From positions 1 to 64,000 of the forward strand of contig JAJNNX010000068.1 in the NCBI GenBank assembly GCA_023159155.1: a stretch of 64,000 nucleotides of DNA, in the 5' to 3' direction. The translations under genes and the position numbers were made by a program. The notes under the pieces were generated by a model. That model worked only from the letters and a program-made list of their open reading frames with translations, was not told the DNA's origin and did no database searches. Of this stretch, positions 1 through 13,192 are shown piece after piece. Within the stretch, counting starts at the first letter, position 1. The number at the start of each line of letters is the position of its first letter. This stretch comes from Ustulina deusta (Eukaryota > Ascomycota > Sordariomycetes > Xylariales > Xylariaceae).

Positions 1-1332
1 TTAGAATAGCTTATATATGCAAGCTTTTTAAATATATCTAAAAGCTTACTAAAATATATTAGTTTTTTAAAAAAAAAAAATCAAAAACTTACTACTTAAA
101 AAAAAGTTTATAAAATAAAACGTTTAAATATTATTTAAGCATAAGTTATAAACTTATAATATATTAATAAAAAGATTATAAAATATTTTTATATATTTAA
201 AAAGCTTTAGAACTAATAATACAAAAACTTAACTATCCTAAAAAGCACTAATCCTGCTATAAAGTAGCAAAAAGCTTATAAAAAACATTTATTTTTTTTT
301 TTTTTTAAGCAATAAAAAAAACAGTATAGTACGGACTATAGTCCGTAGAGCCTAAATAGTAGTATTACTAGCGCCCCTTATAAAAACATCCTAAAAATAA
401 CAAATATAAAACTTAATATTAATAAAACTATTTATAATTAATATTTATTACTAATTACTAAAAAGTTTAGTTATAAAAGCTTATATATATGCTTAAAAGC
501 ATACTACAAATACTACAACTTATTATTAAACATTTTAATATAGTTACTATCCAAACAACTTTAAAAAAATATTATAAATATACTATAAATATAATATTTT
601 TTAAAAAATCCCTAAAAATACTAGTTATAAATAAAAACTAGCTTGCTATAAAAATAAAGCATAGCTATAATTATAAAAAATAATAATAGTAAACATAGTA
701 CCTTAGCTACTAAAAGCTTAACTAAACAAAACTAGCAGTAATATAAACATAATTAAAATAATCTAGCCAAAAGCCAAACAGTAAGTACTAAATAAAGCTA
801 GCAAAAAACTAGCTATTTTAAAAATAATAGTAGTAATAACAAAAGTTTAACAAAAAGTATTAAAAAAACAATAGTAGCAATAGTAGTAACAAAAATATAA
901 TATACTAGGAGCTTTATAATAAATAAAAAACAAAAAAAAAAACATATAAAAATATTATTACTATTTAATAATAATAATTCTAAACTAATAATAAACTTAT
1001 TAATTATTAATTTAAAAAATAATTATATATTATATTTATAAGTTTTAGCCTAATTAAAAGTACTAATTATTATAATTTAAATAAAAAAAAAACAAAAAAA
1101 ATATTATAATAGTTTTTTTATATATATTAGTAAGTTTTTTACTAAACAACCTAAAGCTTTTTTAAAGTTTATAATAAAAATACCTCTTTTTTTTTTAATA
1201 GTTAATAATATATTAACAAAAAATAATTTTATAATTAAAACTAAAAAAAAAAATTAGTATAGATTTTATTACAAAAAAGTAAAGTGTTTAATATTTTAGT
1301 TCTAAAAATTTACTACAAAAATTTTATAAAAA

Positions 1333-1369
<37 letters not shown>

Positions 1370-1921
1370 TTAATAACACTAAAAATAAGCTTGCATATAC
1401 TATATTTACAAGCACACTTTCCTATAAATATTTTTGCCTACTAAATCAAAAATATACTTTTTTACAAACATTTTTGCTTACTAAGCTTACTATACTATAT
1501 TTTAAATAGTTATATAGTAATATATATAATATTTAGAACTAGCCTATACAATTATTCGTATGCTATACTAGTTACTTATATATTATCTATACCTTAACAC
1601 TTACTTATAACTATTTTTATAGCTATAGTAATATATATATATAAAAAATTACTAAAGTAATTCTCCTTAAAAAAGTATATTAGATTTGGCGTATAGCTAA
1701 TAGCTATAAAAAGAGCTAATTAGGCATAAATAACAAAATTACTTAGTTATATAAGCGTTATAGCTTAATAATATAGCTTAGTAAGTATAGCCTAGCTATA
1801 CTTATTAGCAAGCTTATAAATAAATACTTTACAAAAAAAAAATAAGACTTATAAAAAACAATAATAAATAAAGCAATTAAAACATATATATACAGTACGC
1901 TCTATAACACTAAATCTAATA
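1..1921 (+). mobile_element. 3' fragment of RIP-degraded Ty1/Copia element A (internal 3' region plus LTR)
   Basis: Bases 1-1677 match 8985-10586 of the full element in the same orientation, and an LTR follows at 1678-1921, so this is the 3' end of a second copy that starts left of the window. Sequence is about four-fifths A+T and full of TA steps, as expected after RIP. No reading frame survives. Its 3' end abuts an inverted fragment of the same family at 1922, so this copy appears to have inserted inside the older inverted copy. The 18-bp palindrome at 330-347 lies within it. Confidence 0.8.
1678..1921 (+). repeat. LTR of Copia family A (copy 1)
   Basis: This is a 244-bp LTR. It begins TATTAGATTTGGC (a RIP-altered TGTYRGATTTGGC) and ends TAAATCTAATA (from TAAATCYGACA). 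Length and core are identical to those at 2829-3072 (inverted), 3540-3783 and 10587-10830. A run AAAAAAG just before it is the decayed polypurine tract. Confidence 0.88.
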
Positions 1922-3072
1922 GCTTTTATAATTTTAATAATTTTATTTAAAATAATATTTTTTAATTATTTATAAAATTATTTAAGTTGTTTTAATTATT
2001 AAAAAGTTTAAAAATATTTAAAGTATTTTTTTAATAATTTCTTAAAATATAAGTTATACTTAGAATTATAACTTTTTAGTATAGTTTAGTAGTAATAATC
2101 TAGTATTATAAAATATTATTTATAATAGTGTTATAATAAATATTTTATAAAGCTTTTTTTAAATTAGTAATAAGCTTAAACAAATTTATTATTTTAGCGC
2201 TTTTTAAATAAGCTTTAAAAACTTTACTAAACTATTTGTTTGTTTATTTAATTAAGTTTTTAATAAGTTTTTTAGCTATAAAATTAATAAAAGCTTTATA
2301 TTTTAATTTATATTTAAACTTTAAAATATATTAAGCTATATTTTTAAACTTTCTAAATTATTATATTGCTTATTAATTATTTAGTTACTTTTTATTTATA
2401 TTAAGCAATAATTTAAATAAACTATTTTATATATCTATTTAGTAAGCTTAATAAACTTAGTTTAATAATTAATATAATACTTAAAAATAGTTTTGTAGTA
2501 CTATTTAGCGTTTTAATATAGCGCTTTTTTAGTAACTATTAGTTCTATATATATTATTGTATTAAAATTAGTAGTTCTAATAAAAAAAAAAATCGCTTAT
2601 TAGTAGTACGCTTAATAGTTTAAACTATAAAATTTACTTTTTTTTTAAAAACTATATATTTTTTAAAGTTCTAGTTATAAGCGCTAGTAATAAAATTTTT
2701 TTTTATAATAAAAATTCTTTTAAAAAATTAAACATAATAATATATTGTTTAAATATAATAATAATTTTTATATATTTCTAGCTAAAAATTGCTTATAATA
2801 AAATATAAAAATTAATAAAATTTTTAACTATTAGATTTAGTATTATAAAACGTATTATATATATATATTTAAATTACTTTATTTATTATTATTTTTTATA
2901 AGTCCTATTTTATTTTTATAAAATATTTATTTATAAGCTCGCTAGTAAATATAGCCTAGCCACACTTACTAAGCTATATTATTAAGCTATAACGTTTATA
3001 TAACTAAATAATCCTACTATCTATACTTAATTAGCTCTTTTTATAACTACTAGCTATAAGCTAAATCTAACA
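1922..3072 (-). mobile_element. Inverted 5' fragment of Copia family A (LTR plus start of internal region)
   Basis: The reverse complement of 1922-2828 matches 3784 to about 4735, the region just inside the 5' LTR of the full element. The LTR itself is at 2829-3072 in reverse orientation. The fragment ends abruptly at 1922, where the 3' LTR of the neighbouring copy begins. That makes it the older, interrupted element. No coding frame remains. Confidence 0.82.
2829..3072 (-). repeat. LTR of Copia family A (inverted copy)
   Basis: This is a 244-bp reverse-complement LTR. On the minus strand it starts TGTTAGATTTAGC at 3072 and ends at 2829. The minus-strand start retains the TG of the canonical TG...CA ends, which the 1678 and 10587 copies have lost to RIP. 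Confidence 0.88.
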
Positions 3073-3539
3073 CTTTAATTTAAAAAGCTTATATATTTTT
3101 AATTATTATATATTAAAATTAATATAAAATAATTAAAATATTAAAACAAAAATATTATTAGTTTTATTTAAAATATAATTATAAATAATATATATATAAT
3201 TACTATAACTATAAAAAAACCAAAATATAATAAAATAAAACTTTTAGGTTTTTTTATTTACTGTTTATATTAGTTATAATATAATAATATATAGTAATAA
3301 ATAATAAAAATATAGTATTTAACTAATAAAGTTATAACTATATATAAATATTTATAAATAAGTTTAGCTGTTTAATTATAATTTTATTTAATAAAAAAAT
3401 AAATATTATATAGTTATTAATTATATAATATTTTAAAAATTTATATAAATTTTTTAGTATATTAAATATATAAATATTAAATAATATAAAATTATTTATT
3501 TTTAAGTTTATAATAATAATTAATAGTTTTATAAATATT
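3073..3539. other. AT-rich DNA of unknown origin
   Basis: These 467 bases of extremely AT-rich sequence separate the inverted fragment from the full element. I see no match to other parts of the window and no frame. Its last five bases (ATATT, 3535-3539) form the left target-site duplication of the full element. Confidence 0.5.
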
Positions 3540-3783
3540 TGTTAGATTTGGCCTATAGCTAGTAGCTATAAAAAGAGCTAATTAAGTATAAATAGCAGGA
3601 TTACTTAGTTATATAAGCGTTATAGCTTAACAATATAGCTTAGTAAGTATGGCCTAGCTATACTTACTAGCAAGCTTATAAATAAATACTTTATAAAAGC
3701 AAAATAGGACCTATAAAAAATAATAATAAACAAAGCAATTTAAACATATATATATAGTACGCTTTATAACATTAAATCTAATA
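3540..3783 (+). repeat. 5' LTR of the full Copia element
   Basis: This 244-bp LTR starts TGTTAGATTTGGCC and ends AAATCTAATA. Its partner at 10587-10830 differs mainly by C/T and G/A changes. The LTR interior carries a TATATATATAG tract near its 3' end. Confidence 0.9.
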
Positions 3784-6700
3784 ATTAAAAGTTTTATTAA
3801 TCCTTATACTTTATTATAAGCAATTTTTAGCTAGAAATATATAAAGATTACTATTATGTTTAAACAATATATTATTATATTTAATTTTTTAAAAGATTTT
3901 TTGTTATAAAAAAAAAACTTTATTACTAGCGTTTATAACTATAATTTCTAAAAATATATAGTTCTAAAAAAAAAACAAGTTTTATAGCTTTAATTACTAA
4001 GCATACTACTAATAAACAATTTCTTTTTTATTAGAGCTGCTAATTTTAATATTATAACATATATAAAACTAATAATTACTAAAAAAACGCTATACTAAAA
4101 CGCTAAATAGCGCTATAAAACTGCTTTTAAGCATTATACTAATTATTAAACTAAGCTTATTAAGCTTGCTAAATAAATATATAAAATAGTTTATTTGAAC
4201 TACTGCTTAATATAAATAAAAGCTAACTAAACAATCAATAAATAGTATAATAACTTTAGAAAGCTTAAAAATATAGCTTAACACGCTCTAAAGTTTAAGT
4301 ATAAATTAAAATATAAAGTTTTTATTAATTTTATAGCTAAAAAACCTATTAAAAACCTAACTAAATAAATAAATAAGTAGCTTAATAAAGTTTTTAAAAC
4401 TTACTTAGAAAGCGTTAAAACAATAGATTTGTTTAAGCTTATTATTAATTTAAAAAAAGTTTTATAGAATATTTATCTAGCTTAAGTTATTTTTTTTTAA
4501 AATATTTATTATAATACTATTATAAATAATACTTTATAATACTAGACTATTACTACTGAACTATACTAAAAAGCTATAATTTTAAATATAATTTATATTT
4601 CTAGAAAAACTATTAAAAAAAATATTTTTAATATTTTTGAACTTTTTAATAACTAAAACAACTTGGATAATTTTATAAACAATTAAAGAAAAGATTACTT
4701 TAGATAAAATTATTAAAATTATAAAAACTACTAATAATATTAAACTAATAATAGTTGCAGAGGCCACCGAAACAATTAAAAAAGGAGCTCTAGGAGCACT
4801 TTTACTAAATGCCCTTGTGCTAATATAAGAACTAAAACTAAAAAAAAAAACCTAAATATAAAGGACTATATTATATATTATAGTTATTATTATATATTAA
4901 GCTACTAGGTTATATTTATAAAGTTTTAACTAAAAAGCTAAAAACTTAATTAAAATATTAATAAAGTAGCTAAAATACTTATAGCAAATAAAAAAAGCGT
5001 TAAATAAGTAGTAAAAAAAGCGTAAAAGCAATAAAAAAAAAATTTTAAAGTTTTAAAAAATAACCTTTGGGGTAATTAATTTTTAAAGCCTTTTATAGTA
5101 AAAGTAGCAAGCTTATTTACTATTAACTAAAAGCTTGCTAAAATATATAAATTATATAATTTAGCTATAATAGACTTTAGATTAACTATTTATATATTTA
5201 ATTAAATATATTGTTTTATATATTTAAGGAATATTAATTTAAATAATATAGTATTAGTAGGAAATAATATAATTTGTATATATAGTTATAGCAAAATTAA
5301 TGTTAAGGCTTGGAGCTTAAAAGGTATAGTTATATATTAGCTATATAATAATGCTTTTTGTTTAGATATAGCTACTAATTTAGTTTTTTTGTAAGTTTTA
5401 AACCGAATAAATATATACTAAAATAATAAACTTAAGTTTAATTTTTTAAAATATTAATAAAAAAAGCTTTTATGTTTTTTGATCTAAATATATAGCTAAT
5501 ATATTATAGAATATTTTTTAAAACGTTTAATTAAACAAATGTTCTATATATAAAAGAACTTACTAAACTTTTATATAAAGCGCTCTAAATTTTAAGCTAG
5601 TTTTTATAAGTAGTACTAATGTTTAAAATATATAGACCCTAAAATTTTAAAATAGTTGCTTAATTATATAAAAAAAATAGCAATTATTTTATATTTTAAT
5701 AATAAAATCTAAACTATAGATTATATAGTATATAATAAATCTAAAGCTTGCTATAAAATAATATAAAATATTTGCTTAAAAGTTATAAAAACTAGTGCTT
5801 AATTAGCTATTAATTTTTATAAATTTAATGCTTTTAATAAAAATAAATATTTATAGTATATTATATTAGTTATTAATTAATATTTAAGCTATATTTAGAA
5901 CTATTATATTAATAATAAGTATACTAGTACTATTTAGGAAATTTTTAAATATTATATTTAATATATTTAGATATACTATAATAATAAAATAAAGGTTATA
6001 AAATATAATAATAAGATTATTAGTAGTAATCAAAAAATTATATATTTAGTAATAGCTATAAAACAAACTTATAAAATAAACTTTAAAATCTTATTACTAT
6101 ATATTTAAAATTTTAATAAAATAGCTAAAAAAATAAAAAATATTATTAAGTATTAAGCAAGCTTAATATATAACAGTTATAAGCTTTTTGTTTTTTTTTA
6201 GCTTAAAATAGTTCAAATAGTAATATATTTATATAACTAGATACTTAAACAAGTTAATTATTAGCAAGCTTTATATAAGAAATTCTATTTATATTTTGAT
6301 TACTTATAAAAGCTTATTAGTTATAATTAAACATTTTATATATTTTATTTAAAAGTATTTAAGTATATAATATTTGTTATAACTACTAAAGCTAAGCTTA
6401 AAAAATAAAAATATAAAAAGCTTAACTTTAACGTTTAAATAAGCTATTTAGTAAGCTATTAGTCTATTAATACTTATTATATTTAGCTTTTTTAAAAAAA
6501 TAAAATTATAATAATAAAAAATATAGTTTTTAATAAAAATAAGTTTTTTAGTAATAATAAAAATAAATTTAAAAATATATAAAGTATTAATAAATAGTAT
6601 TAGTTATTAAAATATTTTTAACTTTAAAAAGAATATAGCTAACAAATAAGAAAATAATAAGCTTGTTAGCTAACTTTTAAAAAGCAATACTAAAAATATT

Positions 6701-8984
6701 AATAAATTTAAATCTAAAAAAAATTCTAATAAAAACAAGCTTATAAAAAAAAAAGCAAAAGCTCTTTATTAGGACTTTTATTTTTATACTAATTTATAGT
6801 TTGCTTTTAGATTATTAATACTATTATAAAATTTAAAGGTTGCTTTATTATATTTAGTAATATTACAAGCTAAATTATTAAATCTAAGCTTAAATAAAAA
6901 ACTGCCTAATAATTAATACTAAGCTTTTACTAAATTAATTTTTAATATTTTAATTATAGCTTATTAAACAACTAGCTTTAATATAACCAAATTATAAAAA
7001 GCAATAATTATTAATAATAAATTAGTAACTAAAAACAAAAAAGCTAATCTATTAAAAAATTTTTTTTAAATTTATTATAACTAATTATAGCTATTAAATT
7101 TTATTAAAAGCTCTATTAATAAAAAAAGAAAAGCTTTTAAAAAAGCTTATTAATTACTATATAACTAATTATAGCTATTAAATTTTATTAAAAACTTTAC
7201 TAATAAAAATAGAAAAATTTTTAAAAAAGCTTATTATTTATTATATATTTAATTATAGCTATTAAATCTTATTAAAAGTTTTATTAATAAAATAAAAAAA
7301 GTTTTTAGAAGAGCTTATTAGCTATTATATAACTAATTATAGCTAATAAATTTTATTAAAAACTTTACTAGTAAAAAAAAAAAGCCTTTAAGCTAGATAT
7401 TAGCTATTTAAAAGCTTAATTATAAACTTTTCTAAACTAAAAAAAAAAAAAAAAATATTAATAAAATTTATTATAACTACTAAAGTAATATAAAGATTTT
7501 ATAAACTATTTATTAAAAGATTATTTTAAGCAAATAAAATTTATTTATTTGCAAAACTATAAAAAAATAAATATTTAAAAAAAAGTATTTAAAAGTTTTT
7601 TATAAAAAAAGATTATTTTAGATTATATATAAGTTTATATTTATAAGTTTAATAAATATAAATATTATAAAAAATATAAAGTTTATTTAGTAGTATAAAA
7701 AAATTAGTAGCTAAATAATAACTAAAAAAATATTTATATTAATATACTAGCAAAAAAATCTTTTAAAATATTAATAGCTATTACTACTAAGTTTAACTTT
7801 GAACTTAAGCAATATAACGCTATAAATACTTTCATAAACGCTAAATTAAATAAAAAAATCTATATATATATGCTTTTAAGCTACTAAAAGCTAAATATTA
7901 TAGTTAAGCTACTATAAGCTTTATATAAACTTTAAAAGTTTTTTTTACAATAATAAAAAAAGCTTACTAAATTATTATAAAAAATAAGCTTTAAACTAAT
8001 ACTTTATAAACTTTGCTACTACTTTTTAAAAGGTATACTTTTGTTTATATATATTAATAATATAGTTATAGCATATAAGCAAAAAAGCTAAAGAGCTATA
8101 AATAAAGCGATTGCTATACTTAAAATATGCTATAATTTTACTAGGGGTAAAAACTTATAATAGTTCCTAAATATTAAAATAATTAGAAATAAAAAAAAAA
8201 GCTTTTTTTAGCTTTTATAAGCTTTTTATATTAAAAAGATTGCTAAGCTATAAAATATTATAGCTATAGCTTATATAATTATTTTAATAAAAACTTAAAA
8301 GCTTTTTTTATATAAAAAAATCTTTATATTTGCTAGTATTAAATATTACTAATAAAAAATAAAGTTAATTTTATATATTACAATAATAATATGTTTAAAT
8401 ATAATATTTAAAGTTTTTAAACTTATATAATTTAATTATAATCTTTCCTTTAAGCACTACTAAACTACCAATAAGTTTTTATTATATTTATTTTTTATAT
8501 AATACTATATATTATAATTTAAAAATAAAAATAACTTTGTAATAGCTAGCGATACGTTTTTTATAAATAATATCTTTAACTAAAAAAGCTTTTAAGCTTA
8601 TATTATAAAGCTTTTTAAGTGAATAATCTATTAGCGAACTAATAAATAAAATATAGTTATTATATTTATAACTAAAGCAAAACTTTTAGTTTTAGCCCAA
8701 GTAGTTAAAAAAGCAATATTTATTAACTAGTTTATTAATAAGCTTAGGGTAGTATTATAAAATTAGCAAATTATAAAACTTATTATATAAAAAATAGCCC
8801 TATTATATATTAAACTATAGTATATTAATATTTATAACTATTAGCTATACTAAAAAGTTAAAAATAAAACTATTATAATAGAATATATACCTATTAATAA
8901 TATAATTATTAATAGATTTATAAAAGTCTTATTTATACTAAAATAAATAACTTTTTTAAAATAGCTTAAATTATATAAGTTTTT

Positions 8985-10586
8985 TAAATATAGCTAAAAA
9001 GCTTAGCAAAATATATTAGTTTTTTAAAAAAAAATCAAAAAGTTATTATTTAAATATAGGTTATAAGCTTATAATATATTAATAAAAAAATTATAAAATG
9101 TTTTTATATGTTTAAAAAGCTTTAGAACTAATAATATAAAAATTTAACTATTTTAAAAAGTACTAATCTTGTTATAAAGTAATAAAAAGCTTATAAAAAA
9201 TTTTTATTTTTTTTATTTTTTTTAAGCAATAAAAAACAGTATAATATAGACTATAGTTTATAAAGCTTAAATAATAGTATTACTAACGCTTCTTATAAAA
9301 GCGTTCTAGAAATAATAAATATAAAATTTAATATTAGTAAAACTATTTATAATTAATACTTATTACTAATTACTAAAAAGCTTACTTATAAAAGTTTATA
9401 TATATATTTAGAAATATATTATAAATATTATAACCTATTACTAAATATTTTAATATAGTTATTATCTAAGCAACTTTAAAAAATATTATAAATATATTAT
9501 AAATATAGTATTTTTTAAAAAATCCCTAAAAATACTAGTTATAAATAAAGACTAGTTTGTTATAAAAATAAAGCATAACTATAACTATAAAAAGTAATAG
9601 TAGTAGGCATAGTACTCCGGCTACTAAAAGCTCGACTAGCCAGAACTAATAGTAGTATAAGTATAATTAAAATAACCTAGCTAAAAGCTAAACAATAAAT
9701 ACTAAGCAAAACTAACAAAAAACTAGTTATTTTAAAAATAATAGTAATAATAAAAAAAGCTTAGCAAAAAAATATTAAAAAAGCAGTAGTAGTAATAATA
9801 ATAATAAAGATATAATATATTAAAAGTTCTATAATAAACAAAAAATAAAATAAAAAGTATATAAAAATATTATTACTATTTAATAATAATAATTTCGAAC
9901 TAATAATAAGCTTATTAATTATTAATTTAAAAAGCGGTTATATATTATATTTATAAGTTCTAGCCTAGTTAAAAACGCTAGTTACTATAATTTAGGTAGA
10001 AAAAAAACAAAAAAAGCATTATAATAGTTTTTTTTATATATATTAACAAGCTTTTTATTAAACAACTTAAAGCTTTTTTAAAGTTTATAGCAAAAATACT
10101 TTTTTTTTTTAATAGTTAATAATATATTAGCAAAAAATAATTTTATAATTAAAACTAAAAAAAAAATTAGTATAGATCTTATTATAAAAAGGTAAAATAT
10201 TTAATATTTTAGTTCTAAAAATTTATTATAAAAATTTTATAAAAGCTAAAAAAAAAAAAAAAAAAAAAAAAGGAAAGTTTTAGTAATACTAGAAGTAAGC
10301 TTATATATACTATACTTATAAGCGTACTTTTTTATAAATATTTTTGCTTACTAAATTAAAAACATATTTTTTTACAAATATTTTTGCTTATTAAGCTTGC
10401 TATGCTATATTTTAAATAATTATATAATAATATATATAATATTTAGAACTAGCTTATATAATTATTTATATGCTATACTAGTTATTTATATATTATTTAT
10501 ATTTTAATATTTATTTATAACTATTTTTATAGCTATAGTAATATATATATAAGAAAAGTTACTAAAGTAATTTTTTTAAGGGGGTA
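8985..10586 (+). repeat. Conserved 1.6-kb 3' region between pol and 3' LTR (also at 1-1677 and in part 12273-13192)
   Basis: Three copies in the window share this segment, always upstream of the family A LTR and on the same strand. It therefore belongs to the element rather than being a chance insertion. Known Copia elements usually end soon after RNase H, so the extra block is unusual. Translation gives no recognisable domain because of RIP. It ends in AAGGGGGTA just before the LTR, a good polypurine tract. Confidence 0.7.
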
Positions 10587-10830
10587 TATTAGATTTAGCC
10601 TATAGCTAGTAGCTATAAAAAGAGCTAATTAGGCATAAATAGCAAGATTACTTAGTTATATAAGCGTTATAACTTAATAACGTAGCTTAATAAGTATGGC
10701 CTAGCTATACTTACTAGCAAGCTTATAGATAAATATTTCATAGAGGCAAAATAGGACTTATAAAAAATAATAATAAACAAGGCAATCTAAATATATATAT
10801 GTAGTACGCTCTATAATACTAAATCTAATA
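10587..10830 (+). repeat. 3' LTR of the full Copia element
   Basis: This 244-bp LTR begins TATTAGATTTAGCC, where the canonical TG has become TA, and ends AAATCTAATA. It is followed by the right target duplication GTATT. Confidence 0.9.
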
Positions 10831-11748
10831 GTATTAAGTACTATTTTAGTAGTATTTATTATTTTTAAACTTAAAAAATAATAAAATTAACTAATTAAAA
10901 ATTAGACTAATAATTTTATTTTTATATTAATAAATATTAAAATAACTAAAATATTTATTTTTTTGTTTTAGATTTTATATATAATTTTTTATAATATTTA
11001 TTAATTAATATATTATTGTTAAAAATAATAATAAAAATTAAAATATAAAAGTTTTTAATAATAAATATTAATAAAACTATTATAAATTCTAATATTAAGC
11101 AATAAATATTTAAATTAGTTTATTAAATCTAAAACGTTTAAAAAATAGTATATAATATAGTAACTTTTGTATAAAAATAATATAAGTTATAAACTAATAA
11201 AAAAAAATATTTAATAAATTTTAAAATAAAAAATAAAGTTTTTTTTAAAAAAAAAAGTTTTATAATATAAATATTAATTACTAGATTAGATTTTTAATTA
11301 GTTAAACTTTTTAAAATTTTAAAAAAATAAAAATTTAGCTATATTTTTAATTTGTTTAATTTTTATAAAATAAAAAACTTATTTTATATTAATTAATTAT
11401 AAAAAATAAATAATAATTTTTTATTTTAATAAATTTAGTTATTACTTTTAGCTAAAAATATTAATAGTAAAGCAAAATTTAAAATTAAATAAATTAAACA
11501 ATTAAAAATATATAAAAAAAATAAAAAATTATAGTACTAGATTGCTTAAAAAAGCTATAATTTTAATAATATTTATTATATAGCTTAAATTTTTAAAAAT
11601 ATATTAATTAAGCTTAACTAATTTTATAAAACTTATAAAAAAACTTTTAAATTTTTTATAAAATTATAAAAATAATAATAAAGCAATATAATATAAAAAA
11701 ACTATATAAACTTAATATTATTAATAATTTTGAGTTAAAACTATATTT
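10831..11748. other. AT-rich RIP-affected DNA, no identifiable content
   Basis: About 0.9 kb of nearly pure A/T sequence. I found no LTR, no frame and no match to the Copia family. It probably belongs to another, unrecognisable repeat. Confidence 0.45.
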
Positions 11749-12272
11749 AAACTTTTAGTTTTAAAAAAAAATAATATAATAGTTAGTATAGTTTTAGCAA
11801 AACTTATAAAAATTTTAGACCTTTATAGCAATAAAATAAAAAGTTTATATATAAATTAATTTATAATTTCATAGCTATATATATAAAGTTTATATTTATT
11901 TATTTTGTAAACTTTGATTTTTTTTTTTTTTTTTTTTTAGTTTAGAGTTTTTGTTTATAGTATTAATAAACTAGCTATAGAAGCTTTATTTGACTGATTG
12001 TGATAATCTGAACTTTTGGTTTTAGAAAGAGGTAGTGTGACGGTTAGTATAGTTTTAGCAAAACCTGCAAAGACTTTAGACCTATATAGCAATAAAATAA
12101 GAAATCTATGCACGGACCAACCTATAACTCTGCAGCTATATATATAGAGTCTATATTTATCTACGCTGTAAACTCTAATTTCTTTCCTTTCTTTCTTTCT
12201 TTTTTAGCTTAGAGTCTTTGTCCATAGTATTAATAAACTAGCTATAGAAGCTTTACTTAACTGATTATAACA
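11749..12272 (+). repeat. 261-bp tandem direct repeat (two copies), possible tandem LTRs of a second element family
   Basis: Copy 1 (about 11749-12009) and copy 2 (about 12010-12272) align with a 261-bp period. Each has a purine-rich AAAGAGGTAG-type stretch followed by TGTGACGGTTAG at 12036 (TATAATAGTTAG at 11775), and each finishes near CTGATTGTGA. A polypurine stretch followed by TG is the layout expected beside a 3' LTR. Almost every difference between copies is C-to-T or G-to-A in copy 1. Copy 2 keeps a TTTC microsatellite (12180-12206) that has become a solid T run in copy 1 (11919-11939). Confidence 0.75.
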
Positions 12273-13192
12273 ATTATTAATTATTAAAAAACTTATTTAT
12301 AAAAGCTTATATATATATTTAAAAATATATTATAAGTATTATAACTTATTACTAAATATTTTAATATAATTATTATTTAAGCAATTTTAAAAAATATTAT
12401 AAATATATTATAAATATAATATTTTTTAAAATTCTTTTAAAAATATTAGCTTTAAATAAAGGCTGGCTTGCTATAAAAGCAAAGTATAACTATAACTATA
12501 AAAAGCAATAGTAATAAACATAATATTTTAGCTATTAAAAGCTTAACTAAGCAAAACTAGTAGTAGTATAGGTGTAATTAGAATAACTTAGCTAAAAACT
12601 AAACAGTAAGTACTAAATAAAGCTAGTAAAAAAACTAGTTATTTTAAAAATAGTAGTAGTAATAATAAAAGTTTAGTAAAAAACCGTTAAAAAAGGAATA
12701 GTAGTAATAGTAGCAATAAAAATATAATATACTAAAAACTTTATAATAAATAAAAAATAAAGCAAAAAATATATAAAAATATTATTACTATTTAATAATA
12801 ATAATTTTAAACTAACTATAAATTTATTAATTATTAATTTAAAAAGCAATTATATATTATATTTATAAGTTCTAGCTTAGTTAAAACCGCTAGCTACTAT
12901 AATTTAAGCAAAAAAAAAACTAAAAAAATATTATAATAGTTTTTTATATATATATTATATTTATAAACGTACTTTTTTATAAACATTTTTGCTTATTAAG
13001 CTTGCTATACTATATTTTAAATAGTTACTTAGTAATATATATAATATTTAGAACTAGCTTATATAATTATTTATATGCTATACTAATTATTTATATATTA
13101 TTTATGCTTTAATACTTATTTATAACTATTTTTATAAGTATAATAATATATATATATAAAAAATTATTAAAATAATTCTTTTTAAAAAAATA

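Larger units (their letters stand above)
3540..10830 (+). mobile_element. Full-length RIP-inactivated Ty1/Copia retrotransposon, 7,291 bp
   Basis: Two 244-bp LTRs (3540-3783 and 10587-10830) enclose the element. Flanking pentamers ATATT (3535-3539) and GTATT (10831-10835) are a 5-bp target duplication differing by one RIP-type transition. Conceptual translation around stops shows Copia order. Integrase core remnants lie near 5850-5910. The RT segment with ALYxL and a YINN box at 8050-8061 is a mutated YVDD. RNase H ASD and TSTTEAELLAL-like residues lie about 8541-8700, and a C-terminal pol remnant ends near 8985. Integrase before RT separates it from Gypsy elements. About 1.6 kb of non-pol sequence follows pol before the 3' LTR. 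No functional frame remains. Confidence 0.88.

Noticed and set aside
4582..4767. 61-codon minus-strand frame in the AT block
   Set aside because: It lies within the RIPed Copia interior. Its hydrophobic, Ile/Leu-rich translation is what AT-rich noise gives, and the same region in the inverted copy is broken.
11775..12267. Complete miniature LTR retrotransposon (TRIM)
   Set aside because: Only about 30 bp separate the two LTR-like repeats, with no room for a primer-binding site plus internal domain. A tandem duplication of an element end fits better.
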